From NCBI RefSeq assembly GCF_016019935.1, contig NZ_JAECMT010000009.1:1-64000 (forward strand): 64,000 bases of DNA, in the 5' to 3' direction. The notes below the pieces were generated by a model that was given only the letters and a program-made list of their open reading frames with translations, was not told the origin of the DNA and did no database searches. The translations under genes and the position numbers were made by a program. This stretch comes from Paenibacillus sp. GSMTC-2017. Its GTDB lineage: Bacteria > Bacillota > Bacilli > Paenibacillales > Paenibacillaceae. Below, piece after piece: positions 8,911 to 17,967 of this stretch (its first letter is position 1; every line of letters begins with the position of its first letter).

Positions 8911-8940
8911 AAAAAAAGAGTCCAAATACTAAAAGACTCC
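8911..8940 (-). terminator. Second intrinsic terminator behind rpsI
   Basis: On the minus strand the arm GGAGTC pairs with GACTC, followed by a run of seven T. It lies immediately downstream of the stronger hairpin at 8947-8986, giving a tandem terminator behind rplM-rpsI that insulates the cysH promoter. Confidence 0.65.
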
Positions 8941-8946
8941 ATAAAC

Positions 8947-8986
8947 AAAAAAGAGTCCTTGACCAATAAAGGCCAAAGACTCTTTT
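8947..8986 (-). terminator. Intrinsic terminator of rplM-rpsI
   Basis: The minus strand AAAAGAGTC arm pairs with GACTCTTTT around a partly paired TTTGGCC/GGTCAAG interior. It ends in six T, and starts 11 bp after the rpsI stop. Confidence 0.85.
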
Positions 8987-8997
8987 GTAAAAGAATA

Positions 8998-9390
8998 TTA
9001 ACGTTTCGAGAACTGTGGAGCGCGACGTGCCGCTTTAAGACCGTATTTTTTACGCTCTTTCATACGTGGGTCACGCGTTAGGAATCCTGCACGCTTCAAA
9101 GCTGGGCGTAATTCAGGATCTGCTTTAAGCAATGCACGGGAAATACCGTGACGGATTGCTCCAGCTTGTCCAGACATTCCACCACCGTTAGCGATAACTA
9201 GCACATCGTATTTCGACAATGTGTCAGTCAACACAAGCGGTTGTTTTACAATCAGCTTGAGTGTTTCCAAACCGAAATATTCATTCAAATCGCGTTTATT
9301 AACAACAATTCGTCCTTCACCCGGCACAAGACGTACACGTGCAACAGAGTGTTTACGACGACCGGTTCCATAGTATTGCACTTGAGCCAT
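8998..9390 (-). CDS. rpsI: 30S ribosomal protein S9
   Basis: A 130-residue full-length S9. It shows the N-terminal [16 protein letters not shown] motif and the basic C-terminal tail ending QFSKR, which reaches the tRNA in the 30S P site. It is cotranscribed with rplM, 20 bp upstream, the universal L13-S9 pair, and is followed by two terminators. Start and ribosome binding site (AGGAGGA) agree. Nothing unusual. Confidence 0.97.
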   Translation of the reverse strand: MAQVQYYGTGRRKHSVARVRLVPGEGRIVVNKRDLNEYFGLETLKLIVKQPLVLTDTLSKYDVLVIANGGGMSGQAGAIRHGISRALLKADPELRPALKRAGFLTRDPRMKERKKYGLKAARRAPQFSKR

Positions 9391-9410
9391 GAAACGTGTC
9401 CTCCTCTTTA

Positions 9411-9848
9411 TTACCCGCGAAGCTCGTAGACTTCAGGGTTTTGTGCTTGATGTGGATGTTCCGCACCTGCGTATACTTTAAGTTTAAGCTTCATTTGGTT
9501 GCCAAGACGGTTCTTAGGCAACATGCCATGCACAGCCAGTTCGATTACACGCTCTGGTTTGTTTTTGATCATTTCATGTGCAGGTGTAACTTTCAAACCA
9601 CCTGTGTACATGGAGTGACGGTAGTACATTTTGTCTGACATCTTCTTACCTGTCAAAACAATTTTCTCAGCGTTGATTACAACAACGAAATCGCCAGTAT
9701 CAACGTGAGGCGTAAATTGCGGTTTGTGTTTGCCACGGATCAGGCTTGCAGCTTCGCTAGCCAGACGACCGAGCGTTTTGCCTTCCGCATCAATGACGAA
9801 CCATTTACGCTCAACTTCATTTGGCTTAGCCATATAGGTGGTACGCAT
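9411..9848 (-). CDS. rplM: 50S ribosomal protein L13
   Basis: A 145-residue full-length L13 with the motifs [17 protein letters not shown] and [19 protein letters not shown]. It is an early 50S assembly protein that also acts in autoregulation in several bacteria. The ATG at 9848 sits four bases after AAGGAGG and gives the expected Bacillus-type N-terminus MRTTYMAKP. It is first gene of the L13-S9 unit, with a promoter at 9988-10016 and a structured leader. In B. subtilis truA lies directly upstream; here two DUF4097 genes intervene. Confidence 0.97.
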   Translation of the reverse strand: MRTTYMAKPNEVERKWFVIDAEGKTLGRLASEAASLIRGKHKPQFTPHVDTGDFVVVINAEKIVLTGKKMSDKMYYRHSMYTGGLKVTPAHEMIKNKPERVIELAVHGMLPKNRLGNQMKLKLKVYAGAEHPHQAQNPEVYELRG

Positions 9849-9941
9849 GGATGATCCTCCTTAATTTCATACATTAATCGTTTTTATAACAACGTAAACG
9901 TTGGTTTGTTATTCATTATAAAGCCTTACTTTTGGCGGCCA

Positions 9942-9975
9942 TTCTTAGTCGGGGCTGTGGGAGAGCCACTAAGAA
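9942..9975 (-). promoter_or_regulatory. Putative L13 (rplM) autoregulatory leader hairpin
   Basis: TTCTTAGT (9942-9949) pairs with ACTAAGAA (9968-9975), enclosing a G/C-rich loop in the 5' untranslated region, about 95 nt before the rplM ATG. It is directly followed by the conserved-looking GGCCGCCAAAAGTAAGGC segment. Position and look fit the Firmicute L13 leader family, but this has not been modelled. Confidence 0.55.
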
Positions 9976-9987
9976 AGCACAAGTTAT

Positions 9988-10016
9988 ATACTACTATATA
10001 TAGTGCCTAGATGCAA
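9988..10016 (-). promoter_or_regulatory. SigA promoter for rplM-rpsI
   Basis: The minus-strand -35 TTGCAT (10011-10016) and -10 TAGTAT (9988-9993) have a 17-bp spacer, placing the start just upstream of the leader hairpin. Confidence 0.65.
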
Positions 10017-10421
10017 GTCATTTTTCATATTCTTATTCATTTTCAGGTAGTTATTTTTTCCTCTTAATTACAGAAGTTTATTATCGCTACTACTTAGGCT
10101 TCTCAATCAGTGCATTTCCCGTTGAATACTAAAAAAATAATGATTCCACCAAATTTATGCAACTGGTGAACTATCGATAATCTAGTTATATTTCGTACCA
10201 CGAATTTAAACGATCTTTATTAGAATCAGTGCTTGTTTACTACGTTAAGCGTTATGCAAGCAACAAACTACTTTTTATACCCTAGACCTAAGTCGGGGTA
10301 TTCGATACATCATCAGTCTGTTCCACCCTATTCCAATCGTTGGTAATATGAAGTCATACTATGAGCGTCCAAGGCATCCAAAGATGCGGGAGCCAACAAA
10401 ACGATAGGAGAGAAAGATACA
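10017..10421. other. Noncoding gap between the rplM promoter and the first DUF4097 gene
   Basis: About 400 bp of AT-rich DNA without a credible gene. An inverted repeat ATACCC/GGGTAT with inner GAC/GTC lies near 10277-10301. The 100 bp before each DUF4097 gene share short blocks (AGACCTA, ATCAxCAGT, TTGGTAxxAT), hinting at a common control site for the two paralogues. No confident promoter was found. Confidence 0.4.
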
Positions 10422-11390
10422 ATGAAAAAGCGATCAAAACTAGGAACCCTCCTCGTAATTATAGGAATAATCGGTTTAGTGTATGTTTACTTTAACGATG
10501 GAAATTCTCCTCTTGATGGTATGAAATCCTTCTTCACATCCGAGATCAATGATCAGCAAACGGCTGATATTAGCAAAATATCTAATGTTAACATTAAATC
10601 AGATATCCTTGATGTCCAAGTCGTACACGGTAATCAATCAGAAGCTGTCATTACTGTACAAGGCCTTGCTTCTAAATCCATAACTTCAAACCTGAATCTG
10701 ACCGTAAATCCTAAGGGGGATACATTAGAGATTAATTTAAAGGGAAAAGATAAAAGTTTCTTCGGTTTCGACTGGAATAATGTGAGAATGACTGTAGAAC
10801 TTCCTGAGAAGGATTGGAACATACTTACCGTTGCTACCGAAAATGGTGACATTAAAATAGATCAACTTGTATTTAATGATGTAAACCTTCAATCCGATTA
10901 TGGAGATATTAACACGGATCAATTTACGGCATTAACTTCGTTAACCGCTAATGTTAATAGTGGAGATCTTCATTTTTACAAACTTACTGGCAAAAATGTC
11001 GATCTTAAAGTCGATGGAGATGTTTACTTCAAAGAATTTAAAGTAGATCAAATAGATTTCGATGTAGATCGTGGCGATGTAGCATTCATTGATGGCATCA
11101 GTCAGATTCATGGGGTAGTAGGTAAAGGTGACATTACGATCAAAACAGATGATCTTCTACAAGATACGGAAGTAGAAACCGATGACGGTGATATTTACAT
11201 TCAATTAAAAAATAAACCCTCTTCCCTGGCAGTCAAGATGATTACTGGATCGGGAGATACTCACATAGGTAAAGATGGTTTCATTTATGAAGAGGGTTCT
11301 GCAGGCTCCAAGGAGCTCAAGGGTGCTTTCGGCGATGGACATATCAAACTAAGTTTGCAGTCGAATTCCGGTGATATTGCTTTGAAATAA
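10422..11390 (+). CDS. DUF4097 family beta-solenoid protein, Asp-ladder paralogue
   Basis: A 322-residue membrane-anchored protein. One hydrophobic segment spans about 8-25, followed by an external or cytoplasmic beta-strand repeat domain. From about residue 143 to 258 a Gly-Asp pair recurs every 18-20 residues (NGDI, YGDI, SGDL, DGDV, RGDV, KGDI, DGDI), typical of a right-handed beta-solenoid; a last SGDIALK closes the chain. DUF4097 (adhesin-like) proteins are often tied to envelope-stress loci such as LiaG; the actual function is unknown. The ATG follows AGGAG by 11 nt. A downstream paralogue lies 237 bp away. Both are on the + strand, against the ribosomal genes around them, so this looks like an insertion. 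Confidence 0.8.
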   Translation: MKKRSKLGTLLVIIGIIGLVYVYFNDGNSPLDGMKSFFTSEINDQQTADISKISNVNIKSDILDVQVVHGNQSEAVITVQGLASKSITSNLNLTVNPKGDTLEINLKGKDKSFFGFDWNNVRMTVELPEKDWNILTVATENGDIKIDQLVFNDVNLQSDYGDINTDQFTALTSLTANVNSGDLHFYKLTGKNVDLKVDGDVYFKEFKVDQIDFDVDRGDVAFIDGISQIHGVVGKGDITIKTDDLLQDTEVETDDGDIYIQLKNKPSSLAVKMITGSGDTHIGKDGFIYEEGSAGSKELKGAFGDGHIKLSLQSNSGDIALK

Positions 11391-11402
11391 CGACGTAAAC
11401 AT

Positions 11403-11440
11403 GAGAACTGGCGCTTCTATAAGAGATGGTTCTCTTTTTA
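11403..11440 (+). terminator. Probable terminator after the first DUF4097 gene
   Basis: GAGAAC (11403-11408) pairs with GTTCTC (11429-11434), with a 20-nt loop and a T-run behind it, 13 bp after the stop codon. It suggests that the two paralogues are transcribed separately. Confidence 0.5.
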
Positions 11441-11627
11441 AATACTTAGTATTCTCAAGTCTAGATGCTCATCAGTCCTCAGACCTAGTGGATACTCCAT
11501 CAGTAGGATGTTTTATTACTACAATATCATTGGTACAATTTAGAAAGAGATTGTAGTTACTGTGTATTGCTATCTATGCCATATTCATCATTAAACGATA
11601 AACACATTTTAACAAGGAGTGAATGCA

Positions 11628-12593
11628 GTGAAGGGGAAAAAAACTTTAGGTATTTTACTAATCGTTATAGGGGTAGTCGCATTATTTAATATGATTAACT
11701 TTGAGGGGGAATCACTGTTGAAAAAAGTGTTTAAATCATTTACGAATGACCTTTCAATGGAAGAAAAATATGATCTTGATGATATCAAACACCTATCCGT
11801 AGAAGATAGTAGTATTAACATTACTGTATTACAAGGAAACTCATCTCAAGCTGTCGTACGTATGGAGGGTTCCGTCAGTAAAAACTTGTTTGATGACTAT
11901 AAGCTGGAAGGTCAAAGAGATGGAGATACTTTGCATATACGAACAAAATCTGGTGATGGATGGAACTGGTTCACCTGGTCTACTGTCAAGCTAACAATCG
12001 AGCTTCCACCTAAGCAATGGGAAGAAGTAACTATAAATAGCAGCAGTGGTAATATAACTGTCGATCAATTGTTATCAGCAAAACTTTCACTTAAAACAAG
12101 CTCCGGAAACATCAAAGCCGAAAAAATCGATGGTCACGATTTGAGTCTTAGAACTTCCAGCGGTAATATAAAGTTGTTACAAGCAACTGGAGATGAGCTC
12201 GAGCTTAAATCATCTAGTGGTAACATCACAATCGAAGAATACAAAGCAACACAACTTGATCTACATTCCGTTAGCGGCAATATTAAAGCGATTGAAGGTA
12301 CCTCTGAAATAGTAGCCCAATCAACATCAGGTAACATTACAATTGAAAGTGATGATCTCTTATACGATGCAGATCTAAAATCAACTAGTGGAAATGTATC
12401 CGTTGCTCTACGTAATGATCCGACGTCATTAGCGATTGACTTTAATGCTGGTTCAGGAATTGGGAAAATTAAAAAAGATGCATTTGTTTACGAGGATAAC
12501 GATAAAGATCGCGACGACTTTAGAGGAGCTTTTGGAACAGGTGACACTAAACTAAAAGTTCGTACATCTTCAGGAAATTTTACACTAAAATAA
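11628..12593 (+). CDS. DUF4097 family beta-solenoid protein, Asn-ladder paralogue
   Basis: A 321-residue paralogue of the preceding protein, with the same layout: short basic N-terminus, one membrane segment, then a solenoid. Ser-Gly-Asn recurs seven times at almost exactly 19 residues (SSGNI four times, then VSGNI, TSGNI, TSGNV) and again at the C-terminus (SSGNFTLK). Stacked Asn ladders are known in beta-helix proteins. I chose the GTG at 11628, eight bases after AAGGAG, because it gives MKGKKTLGILL aligned with the paralogue's MKKRSKLGTLL; a GTG at 11619 overlaps the binding site. It is convergent with truA through a shared terminator. Function unknown. Confidence 0.8.
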   Translation: MKGKKTLGILLIVIGVVALFNMINFEGESLLKKVFKSFTNDLSMEEKYDLDDIKHLSVEDSSINITVLQGNSSQAVVRMEGSVSKNLFDDYKLEGQRDGDTLHIRTKSGDGWNWFTWSTVKLTIELPPKQWEEVTINSSSGNITVDQLLSAKLSLKTSSGNIKAEKIDGHDLSLRTSSGNIKLLQATGDELELKSSSGNITIEEYKATQLDLHSVSGNIKAIEGTSEIVAQSTSGNITIESDDLLYDADLKSTSGNVSVALRNDPTSLAIDFNAGSGIGKIKKDAFVYEDNDKDRDDFRGAFGTGDTKLKVRTSSGNFTLK

Positions 12594-12596
12594 TAA

Positions 12597-12646
12597 ATGG
12601 GCCCTCCTTTAGTCGATTTCACGACTCTTGGATGGCCCATTTTATT
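12597..12646. terminator. Bidirectional terminator between DUF4097 and truA
   Basis: ATGGGCC (12597-12603) pairs with GGCCCAT (12634-12640), with an inner AGTCG/CGACT stem and T-rich flanks on both strands. It serves the two convergent genes. Confidence 0.85.
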
Positions 12647-12651
12647 TATTG

Positions 12652-13392
12652 CTAATCGTTATATTCTACATCTACAAGCATTAACCCATGTGCTACGGCA
12701 GTTGGACCAGCAAGTGATCTTGATTTCCCTTCCAAAATACGTTTCATGTCTTCCGGCTTCAGCTTGCCTTGGCCTACCCATAGCAATGTCCCCATAATGA
12801 CGCGTACCATGTTATACAGGAATCCGTTCCCCGTCACGATCATATGAACCGCTTGGTCCTCCCGTATGAAGTAAGCCTCGTAGATCGTCCGGATATGATG
12901 TGGCTTCGTCGAATGTATGGACGTATAAGAAGTGAAATCATGAGTGCCTACCAAATATGAAAGTCCTTCCTCCATCGCATCCAGATCTAGCTTAGTTGGA
13001 TGATGGAATCGATAGGCCCTTCCGAATACATTCGGAAATCTCCCCGTATCGATCGTATAACGATAAGTTTTACGTTTTGCAGAACGTCTAGAATGGAACT
13101 CAAGCGGCACATCCCAAGCTTCCAGTATGACAATGTCTTTTGGAAGTCTTGTGTTCAGTGCAATTGCAAAACGTTCCGTTGGAATCGACGAATTCGTATG
13201 AAAATTAAACACCTGTCCTAACGCATGCACGCCGGCATCCGTCCGCCCCGATCCGATAATTGATATCGTCTCACCGCTCAATCGATGTATCGCCTTTTCA
13301 AGCTCATCTTGAACGGTTCTCCCAAACGGCTGTGATTGAAAGCCATTAAATTCAGAACCATCATAGCTTACTTTCACGCAGATGTTACGCAT
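12652..13392 (-). CDS. truA: tRNA pseudouridine(38-40) synthase TruA
   Basis: A 246-residue pseudouridine synthase. The catalytic Asp lies in GSGRTDAGVHA near residue 52. The N-terminus MRNICVKVSYDGSEFNGFQ is typical. It modifies U38-U40 in the tRNA anticodon arm. The ATG at 13392 has GAGGG seven bases before it; an ATG at 13410 is poorly placed. In B. subtilis the ECF transporter genes ecfA1, ecfA2 and ecfT lie between rplQ and truA. Here they are absent and two terminators separate the genes. Confidence 0.95.
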   Translation of the reverse strand: MRNICVKVSYDGSEFNGFQSQPFGRTVQDELEKAIHRLSGETISIIGSGRTDAGVHALGQVFNFHTNSSIPTERFAIALNTRLPKDIVILEAWDVPLEFHSRRSAKRKTYRYTIDTGRFPNVFGRAYRFHHPTKLDLDAMEEGLSYLVGTHDFTSYTSIHSTKPHHIRTIYEAYFIREDQAVHMIVTGNGFLYNMVRVIMGTLLWVGQGKLKPEDMKRILEGKSRSLAGPTAVAHGLMLVDVEYND

Positions 13393-13427
13393 CTCATCAC
13401 CCTCTACCATTCCTCTAAGCGTTCTTC

Positions 13428-13459
13428 AAAATAAAAAAAGGTGGCCGCAAGGGTCCACC
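13428..13459 (-). terminator. Second terminator behind rplQ
   Basis: The minus strand GGTGG/CCACC stem with a GC-rich loop is followed by seven T. With the hairpin at 13477-13503 it closes the rplQ end of the ribosomal locus. Confidence 0.75.
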
Positions 13460-13476
13460 CTTTCTCATAACACAAG

Positions 13477-13503
13477 AAAAGATAAGGTGAACCTTATCTT
13501 TTT
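13477..13503 (-). terminator. Intrinsic terminator of rpoA-rplQ
   Basis: AAAAGATAAGGT pairs with ACCTTATCTTTT around a two-base loop, with a T-rich tail on the minus strand, 14 bp after the rplQ stop. Confidence 0.8.
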
Positions 13504-13517
13504 CTTCTATTGTGATA

Positions 13518-13883
13518 CTAAACGCGGTCAACTAGTTCTAGGTAAACCATAGGCGCAGCATCGCCGCGACGAGGTCCTAGCTTAAGGATACGCGTGTAGC
13601 CACCAGCACGCTCCGCATAACGAGGAGCTAGCTCGGAGAATAGCTTTTGGATTGCGTCTTTTTCACCATCAACGGTTTCACGACGTACAAAAGCTGCTAC
13701 TTGACGACGAGCATGAAGATCACCTTTTTTAGCTTTAGTGATCAACTTTTCAGCGATTGAACGAACTTCTTTCGCTTTAGCTTCAGTCGTTTGGATACGC
13801 TCATACAGGAATAGATCAGTAACGAGGTCACGGAACAATGCTTTCCGTGCACTAGCGTCACGTCCCAATTTTTGATATGCCAT
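13518..13883 (-). CDS. rplQ: 50S ribosomal protein L17
   Basis: A 121-residue L17 that starts [20 protein letters not shown] and ends YLELVDRV, the normal bacterial short form. It sits at the polypeptide exit tunnel rim. It is the last gene of the spc-alpha cluster, 42 bp after rpoA, and is followed by tandem terminators. Start and ribosome binding site are normal. Confidence 0.97.
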   Translation of the reverse strand: MAYQKLGRDASARKALFRDLVTDLFLYERIQTTEAKAKEVRSIAEKLITKAKKGDLHARRQVAAFVRRETVDGEKDAIQKLFSELAPRYAERAGGYTRILKLGPRRGDAAPMVYLELVDRV

Positions 13884-13925
13884 TTTGTTTTCCCCTCCCT
13901 TGCTCGGTCTTAACTTGCTGTTTTA

Positions 13926-14870
13926 CTACTCTTCCATGCGTAGGCCAAGACCAAGTTCTTCAAGCTTCTCTTGAACTTCCTCAAGGGATTTACGGCCCAA
14001 GTTACGGACCTTCATCATATCCTCTTCGGATTTCGTGATTAGCTCTTGAACCGTGTTGATGCCAGCGCGTTTCAAGCAGTTATATGAACGTACGGAAAGA
14101 TCAAGTTCCTCGATAGTCATCTCTAGAACTTTCTCTTTTTTGTCCTCTTCCTTCTCAACCATGATCTCCGCGTCTTTGGCTTCATCCGTTAATCCAACGA
14201 ACAAGTCCAAGTGCTCGGTTAGAATTTTAGCGCCAAGGCTTACAGCCTCTTCAGGGCGGATGCTGCCATCCGTCCAAACTTCAAGCGTCAGCTTATCGTA
14301 GTTAGTTACTTGACCGACGCGAGTGTTTTCTACGCTATAATTAACGCGAGTAATCGGCGTGTAGATCGAATCGACAGGAATTACACCAATCGGTTGATCG
14401 TCGCTCTTGTTCCGGTCCGCTTGCACGTAACCGCGTCCCCGATTAGCAAAAATCCGCATATGGAGGCGCGCTCCGGAGGCCAAGGTCGCAATGTGAAGAT
14501 CAGGGCTTAAAATCTCAACATCGCTATCAGCTCGAATATCGCCCGCTGTTACGTTGCCTTCGCCGTCTGCGTCGATCTCCAGCACCTTCTCTTCGTCGGA
14601 GTGGATCTTTAACGAGAGGCCTTTCAAGTTCAGGATGATTTCCGTTACATCTTCAATCACTCCTGGAACCGTTGAAAACTCATGCAGTACCCCGTCAATT
14701 TGCACTGACGTTACAGCTGCACCAGGCAAAGACGACAACAGAATTCGGCGAAGCGAATTTCCAAGCGTCGTGCCGTATCCGCGTTCCAGCGGTTCGACCA
14801 CGAAACGTCCGTAGGTTCCCTCATTGTTCAGTTCTACGGTTTCGATTTTCGGCTTTTCGATCTCAATCAC
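13926..14870 (-). CDS. rpoA: RNA polymerase alpha subunit
   Basis: A 314-residue alpha subunit. The N-terminal dimerisation domain includes the [19 protein letters not shown] block. An acidic linker (EKEEDKKEK) separates it from the C-terminal helix-hairpin-helix domain ([26 protein letters not shown]) that binds UP-element DNA and activators. The start is GTG at 14870, nine bases after AAGGAGG. It is placed after rpsK as in all Firmicutes. Confidence 0.97.
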   Translation of the reverse strand: MIEIEKPKIETVELNNEGTYGRFVVEPLERGYGTTLGNSLRRILLSSLPGAAVTSVQIDGVLHEFSTVPGVIEDVTEIILNLKGLSLKIHSDEEKVLEIDADGEGNVTAGDIRADSDVEILSPDLHIATLASGARLHMRIFANRGRGYVQADRNKSDDQPIGVIPVDSIYTPITRVNYSVENTRVGQVTNYDKLTLEVWTDGSIRPEEAVSLGAKILTEHLDLFVGLTDEAKDAEIMVEKEEDKKEKVLEMTIEELDLSVRSYNCLKRAGINTVQELITKSEEDMMKVRNLGRKSLEEVQEKLEELGLGLRMEE

Positions 14871-14997
14871 TAATAGTACCCTCCTTCAAACGTCGCTCCG
14901 TTACCTAGTCGTTTTATTATGTCAAACCTCGTAGTATGCCAAACCTTCACAACCATTATTCACAAGTTGTTGTCATTTGATACCACCGTGGAATCAA

Positions 14998-15393
14998 CTA
15001 TACGCGACGACGTTTCGGCGGACGGCATCCGTTATGCGGAACTGGGGTTACATCCTTAATGAGGTTAACTTCCAATCCAGCAGCTTGAAGCGAACGAATC
15101 GCAGCTTCACGGCCAGCGCCTGGTCCTTTAACCATTACTTCAACCACTCTCATGCCATGCTCCATTGCCGCTTTTGCTGCGGATTCAGCAGCCATTTGAG
15201 CTGCGAACGGCGTGCTTTTACGGGAACCTTTAAATCCAAGGTTACCTGAGCTTGCCCAAGAAATTGCATTACCGTGTGGGTCTGTAATAGTAACGATCGT
15301 ATTGTTAAACGTCGAACGAATGTGAGCGACGCCAGTATCAATATTTTTCCGATCGCGACGTTTTGTGCGAACGACTTTTTTTGGTTTAGCCAT
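14998..15393 (-). CDS. rpsK: 30S ribosomal protein S11
   Basis: A 131-residue full-length S11. It shows the conserved [21 protein letters not shown] block near the N-terminus and the basic tail ending CRPPKRRRV that contacts 16S rRNA and mRNA on the platform. The ATG follows GGGAGG by ten bases. It lies between rpsM and rpoA. The 127-bp gap to rpoA holds a weak TTGACA-like box but no convincing promoter. Confidence 0.97.
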   Translation of the reverse strand: MAKPKKVVRTKRRDRKNIDTGVAHIRSTFNNTIVTITDPHGNAISWASSGNLGFKGSRKSTPFAAQMAAESAAKAAMEHGMRVVEVMVKGPGAGREAAIRSLQAAGLEVNLIKDVTPVPHNGCRPPKRRRV

Positions 15394-15412
15394 TGTCCAT
15401 TATCCTCCCTTC

Positions 15413-15781
15413 TTATTTCTTCTTGTTAGCTACAGTCCGACGAGGACCTTTGCGTGTACGCGCATTTGTTTTCGTACGTTGACCGCGAACAGGAAGACCG
15501 CGACGGTGACGAAGACCACGGTAGCAGCCGATCTCAGTTAGACGCTTAATGTTAAGTGAAATTTCACGACGTAGGTCGCCTTCCACTTTAACGTTTTTGT
15601 CGATGGCTTCGCGCAAACGAGCCAGCTCATCTTCAGTTAGATCGCGAACACGAGTGTCCGGATTAACTTCAGATGCAGCAATTATTTTCTGTGAAGTTAC
15701 TTTGCCGATTCCGAAAATATACGTCAGGGCGATTTCAACGCGCTTGTCGCGCGGAATATCTACACCAGCTATACGTGCCAT
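15413..15781 (-). CDS. rpsM: 30S ribosomal protein S13
   Basis: A 122-residue S13 with the N-terminal [26 protein letters not shown] and the H2TH region. The basic tail [23 protein letters not shown] contacts the P-site tRNA and forms bridges to the 50S subunit. It sits in the rpmJ-rpsM-rpsK order with 19-bp spacers. Nothing unusual. Confidence 0.97.
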   Translation of the reverse strand: MARIAGVDIPRDKRVEIALTYIFGIGKVTSQKIIAASEVNPDTRVRDLTEDELARLREAIDKNVKVEGDLRREISLNIKRLTEIGCYRGLRHRRGLPVRGQRTKTNARTRKGPRRTVANKKK

Positions 15782-15800
15782 GGGCTATATTCTCCTCCTT

Positions 15801-15956
<156 letters not shown>

Positions 15957-16172
15957 TTACTTACGATAGGTGATGCGCCCTCTTGATAAATCATAAGGCG
16001 ATAACTGTATTACCACTTTGTCTCCCGTCAAAATGCGGATAAAATGCATTCTGAGTTTGCCGGAAACATGTGCGAGAATCTGATGACCGTTCTCCAGCTC
16101 CACCTTGAACATGGCATTTGGCAACGGTTCTACGACCGTACCTTCGACCTCAATGACGTCTTCCTTAGCCAA
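15957..16172 (-). CDS. infA: Translation initiation factor IF-1
   Basis: A 71-residue OB-fold protein with the typical [22 protein letters not shown] and [20 protein letters not shown] segments. It occupies the 30S A site during initiation. The first codon is TTG at 16172, eight bases after AAAGGAG, and the binding site lies inside the end of the upstream KOW gene, so translation is probably coupled. An internal ATG would remove conserved residues. Confidence 0.96.
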   Translation of the reverse strand: MAKEDVIEVEGTVVEPLPNAMFKVELENGHQILAHVSGKLRMHFIRILTGDKVVIQLSPYDLSRGRITYRK

Positions 16173-16175
16173 CCG

Positions 16176-16457
16176 TCATTCTCCTTTCGCATGCGCAAAC
16201 TTCTGAATCACATAACGTAACTTGGTATTGGTCACCCTGCCTGTTTCTAGCAAGCTGTTTATTACCTCTTGACTAACGACAGGCTGTAACTTAAGATGCA
16301 GAACGTTCTTTTTCTTCGGTAAATCGAATTTCCGCTTGTCACCGTCAGCAATCATAACGAATCTGTCGTCGATGATTGCAATAACAACTGCCAAGCTTTC
16401 TTCGTCTTTCCCTCGAAGCACTTTGACGAACTGACCAATCTGGGGACGCGCATCCAT
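16176..16457 (-). CDS. KOW-domain RNA-binding protein (L14e-like)
   Basis: A 93-residue basic protein beginning MDARPQIGQFVKVLRGKDEE. A KOW-type beta barrel of the L14e/L6e/L27e class covers about 5-45. Similar small proteins lie between map and infA in many Bacillales and are taken to bind ribosomal RNA; no function is proven as far as I know. The ATG at 16457 follows AAAGG and is three bases after the map stop. It is tightly packed with infA three bases downstream. Confidence 0.85.
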   Translation of the reverse strand: MDARPQIGQFVKVLRGKDEESLAVVIAIIDDRFVMIADGDKRKFDLPKKKNVLHLKLQPVVSQEVINSLLETGRVTNTKLRYVIQKFAHAKGE

Positions 16458-16459
16458 TA

Positions 16460-17223
16460 TCAAACCTTTGGCTGCTGCGGCAAAATGGTCAATATTTCAA
16501 AGCCGTCCTCCGTTACGGCAACTGTATGCTCAAAATGAGCGCACCATGTGCCGTCTTGTGTTACGACTGTCCAATCGTCTTCGAGCGTGCGAACATATCG
16601 TTCACCGATATTGACCATTGGCTCGATTGCAAGCACCATACCCGGCTTTAGCCGCGGCCCTCGATCCGGGATGCCATAGTTCGGTATTTGCGGCTCTTCA
16701 TGAAGTTCCGCGCCGATTCCGTGCCCTACGTATTCCCGAACAACAGAGAAACCTGCTGCTTCAATTACCTTTTGTATAGCGTGCGATATCGTATAGAGCC
16801 TGATATCTGGTTTAATGAGCGCAAGTCCCGCATAAAGCGATTCTTCCGTTACATCAAGCAGTCTCTGAACTTCAGGCGTTACTGTTCCAACCGCATAGGT
16901 CCAAGCAGAATCACCATGATAGCCTTCATACTGCGCACCGATATCAATACTAATAATATCGCCTTCGTTCAACTTGCGAGATCCAGGGAAGCCGTGTACC
17001 AGCTCGTCATTTACAGAAGCGCATATGCTGGAAGGAAATCCATTGTAACCCTTAAAGGATGGTGAAGCGCCTTGGCTTCTAATGTACTTTTCTGCAATTG
17101 CATCAAGCTCACCAGTGGTGACACCTGGTTTAACTGCAGCGGCCATTAGACGATGCGTTTCCGCAACGATGCGTCCGGCTTCCCTCATATATCGCAGTTC
17201 CGTTTCGGATTTGCATATAATCA

Positions 17224-17224
<1 letters not shown>
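16460..17224 (-). CDS. map: Methionine aminopeptidase, type I
   Basis: A 254-residue enzyme that removes the initiator Met from new proteins. The dinuclear metal site is visible in [18 protein letters not shown] (two Asp), GHGIG (His), the Glu of AIEPM and the Glu of FEHTVAV. No N-terminal zinc extension is present, so it is type Ia. Its ATG overlaps the adk stop (TAATG), giving tight coupling with adk as in Bacillus. Confidence 0.97.
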
Positions 17225-17961
<737 letters not shown>

Positions 17962-17967
17962 CTAAAG

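Noticed and set aside
11628-12593. DNA tandem repeat or CRISPR-like array in the second DUF4097 gene
   Set aside because: The period is a 19-residue protein repeat with diverged codons; there are no identical DNA repeats or spacers.
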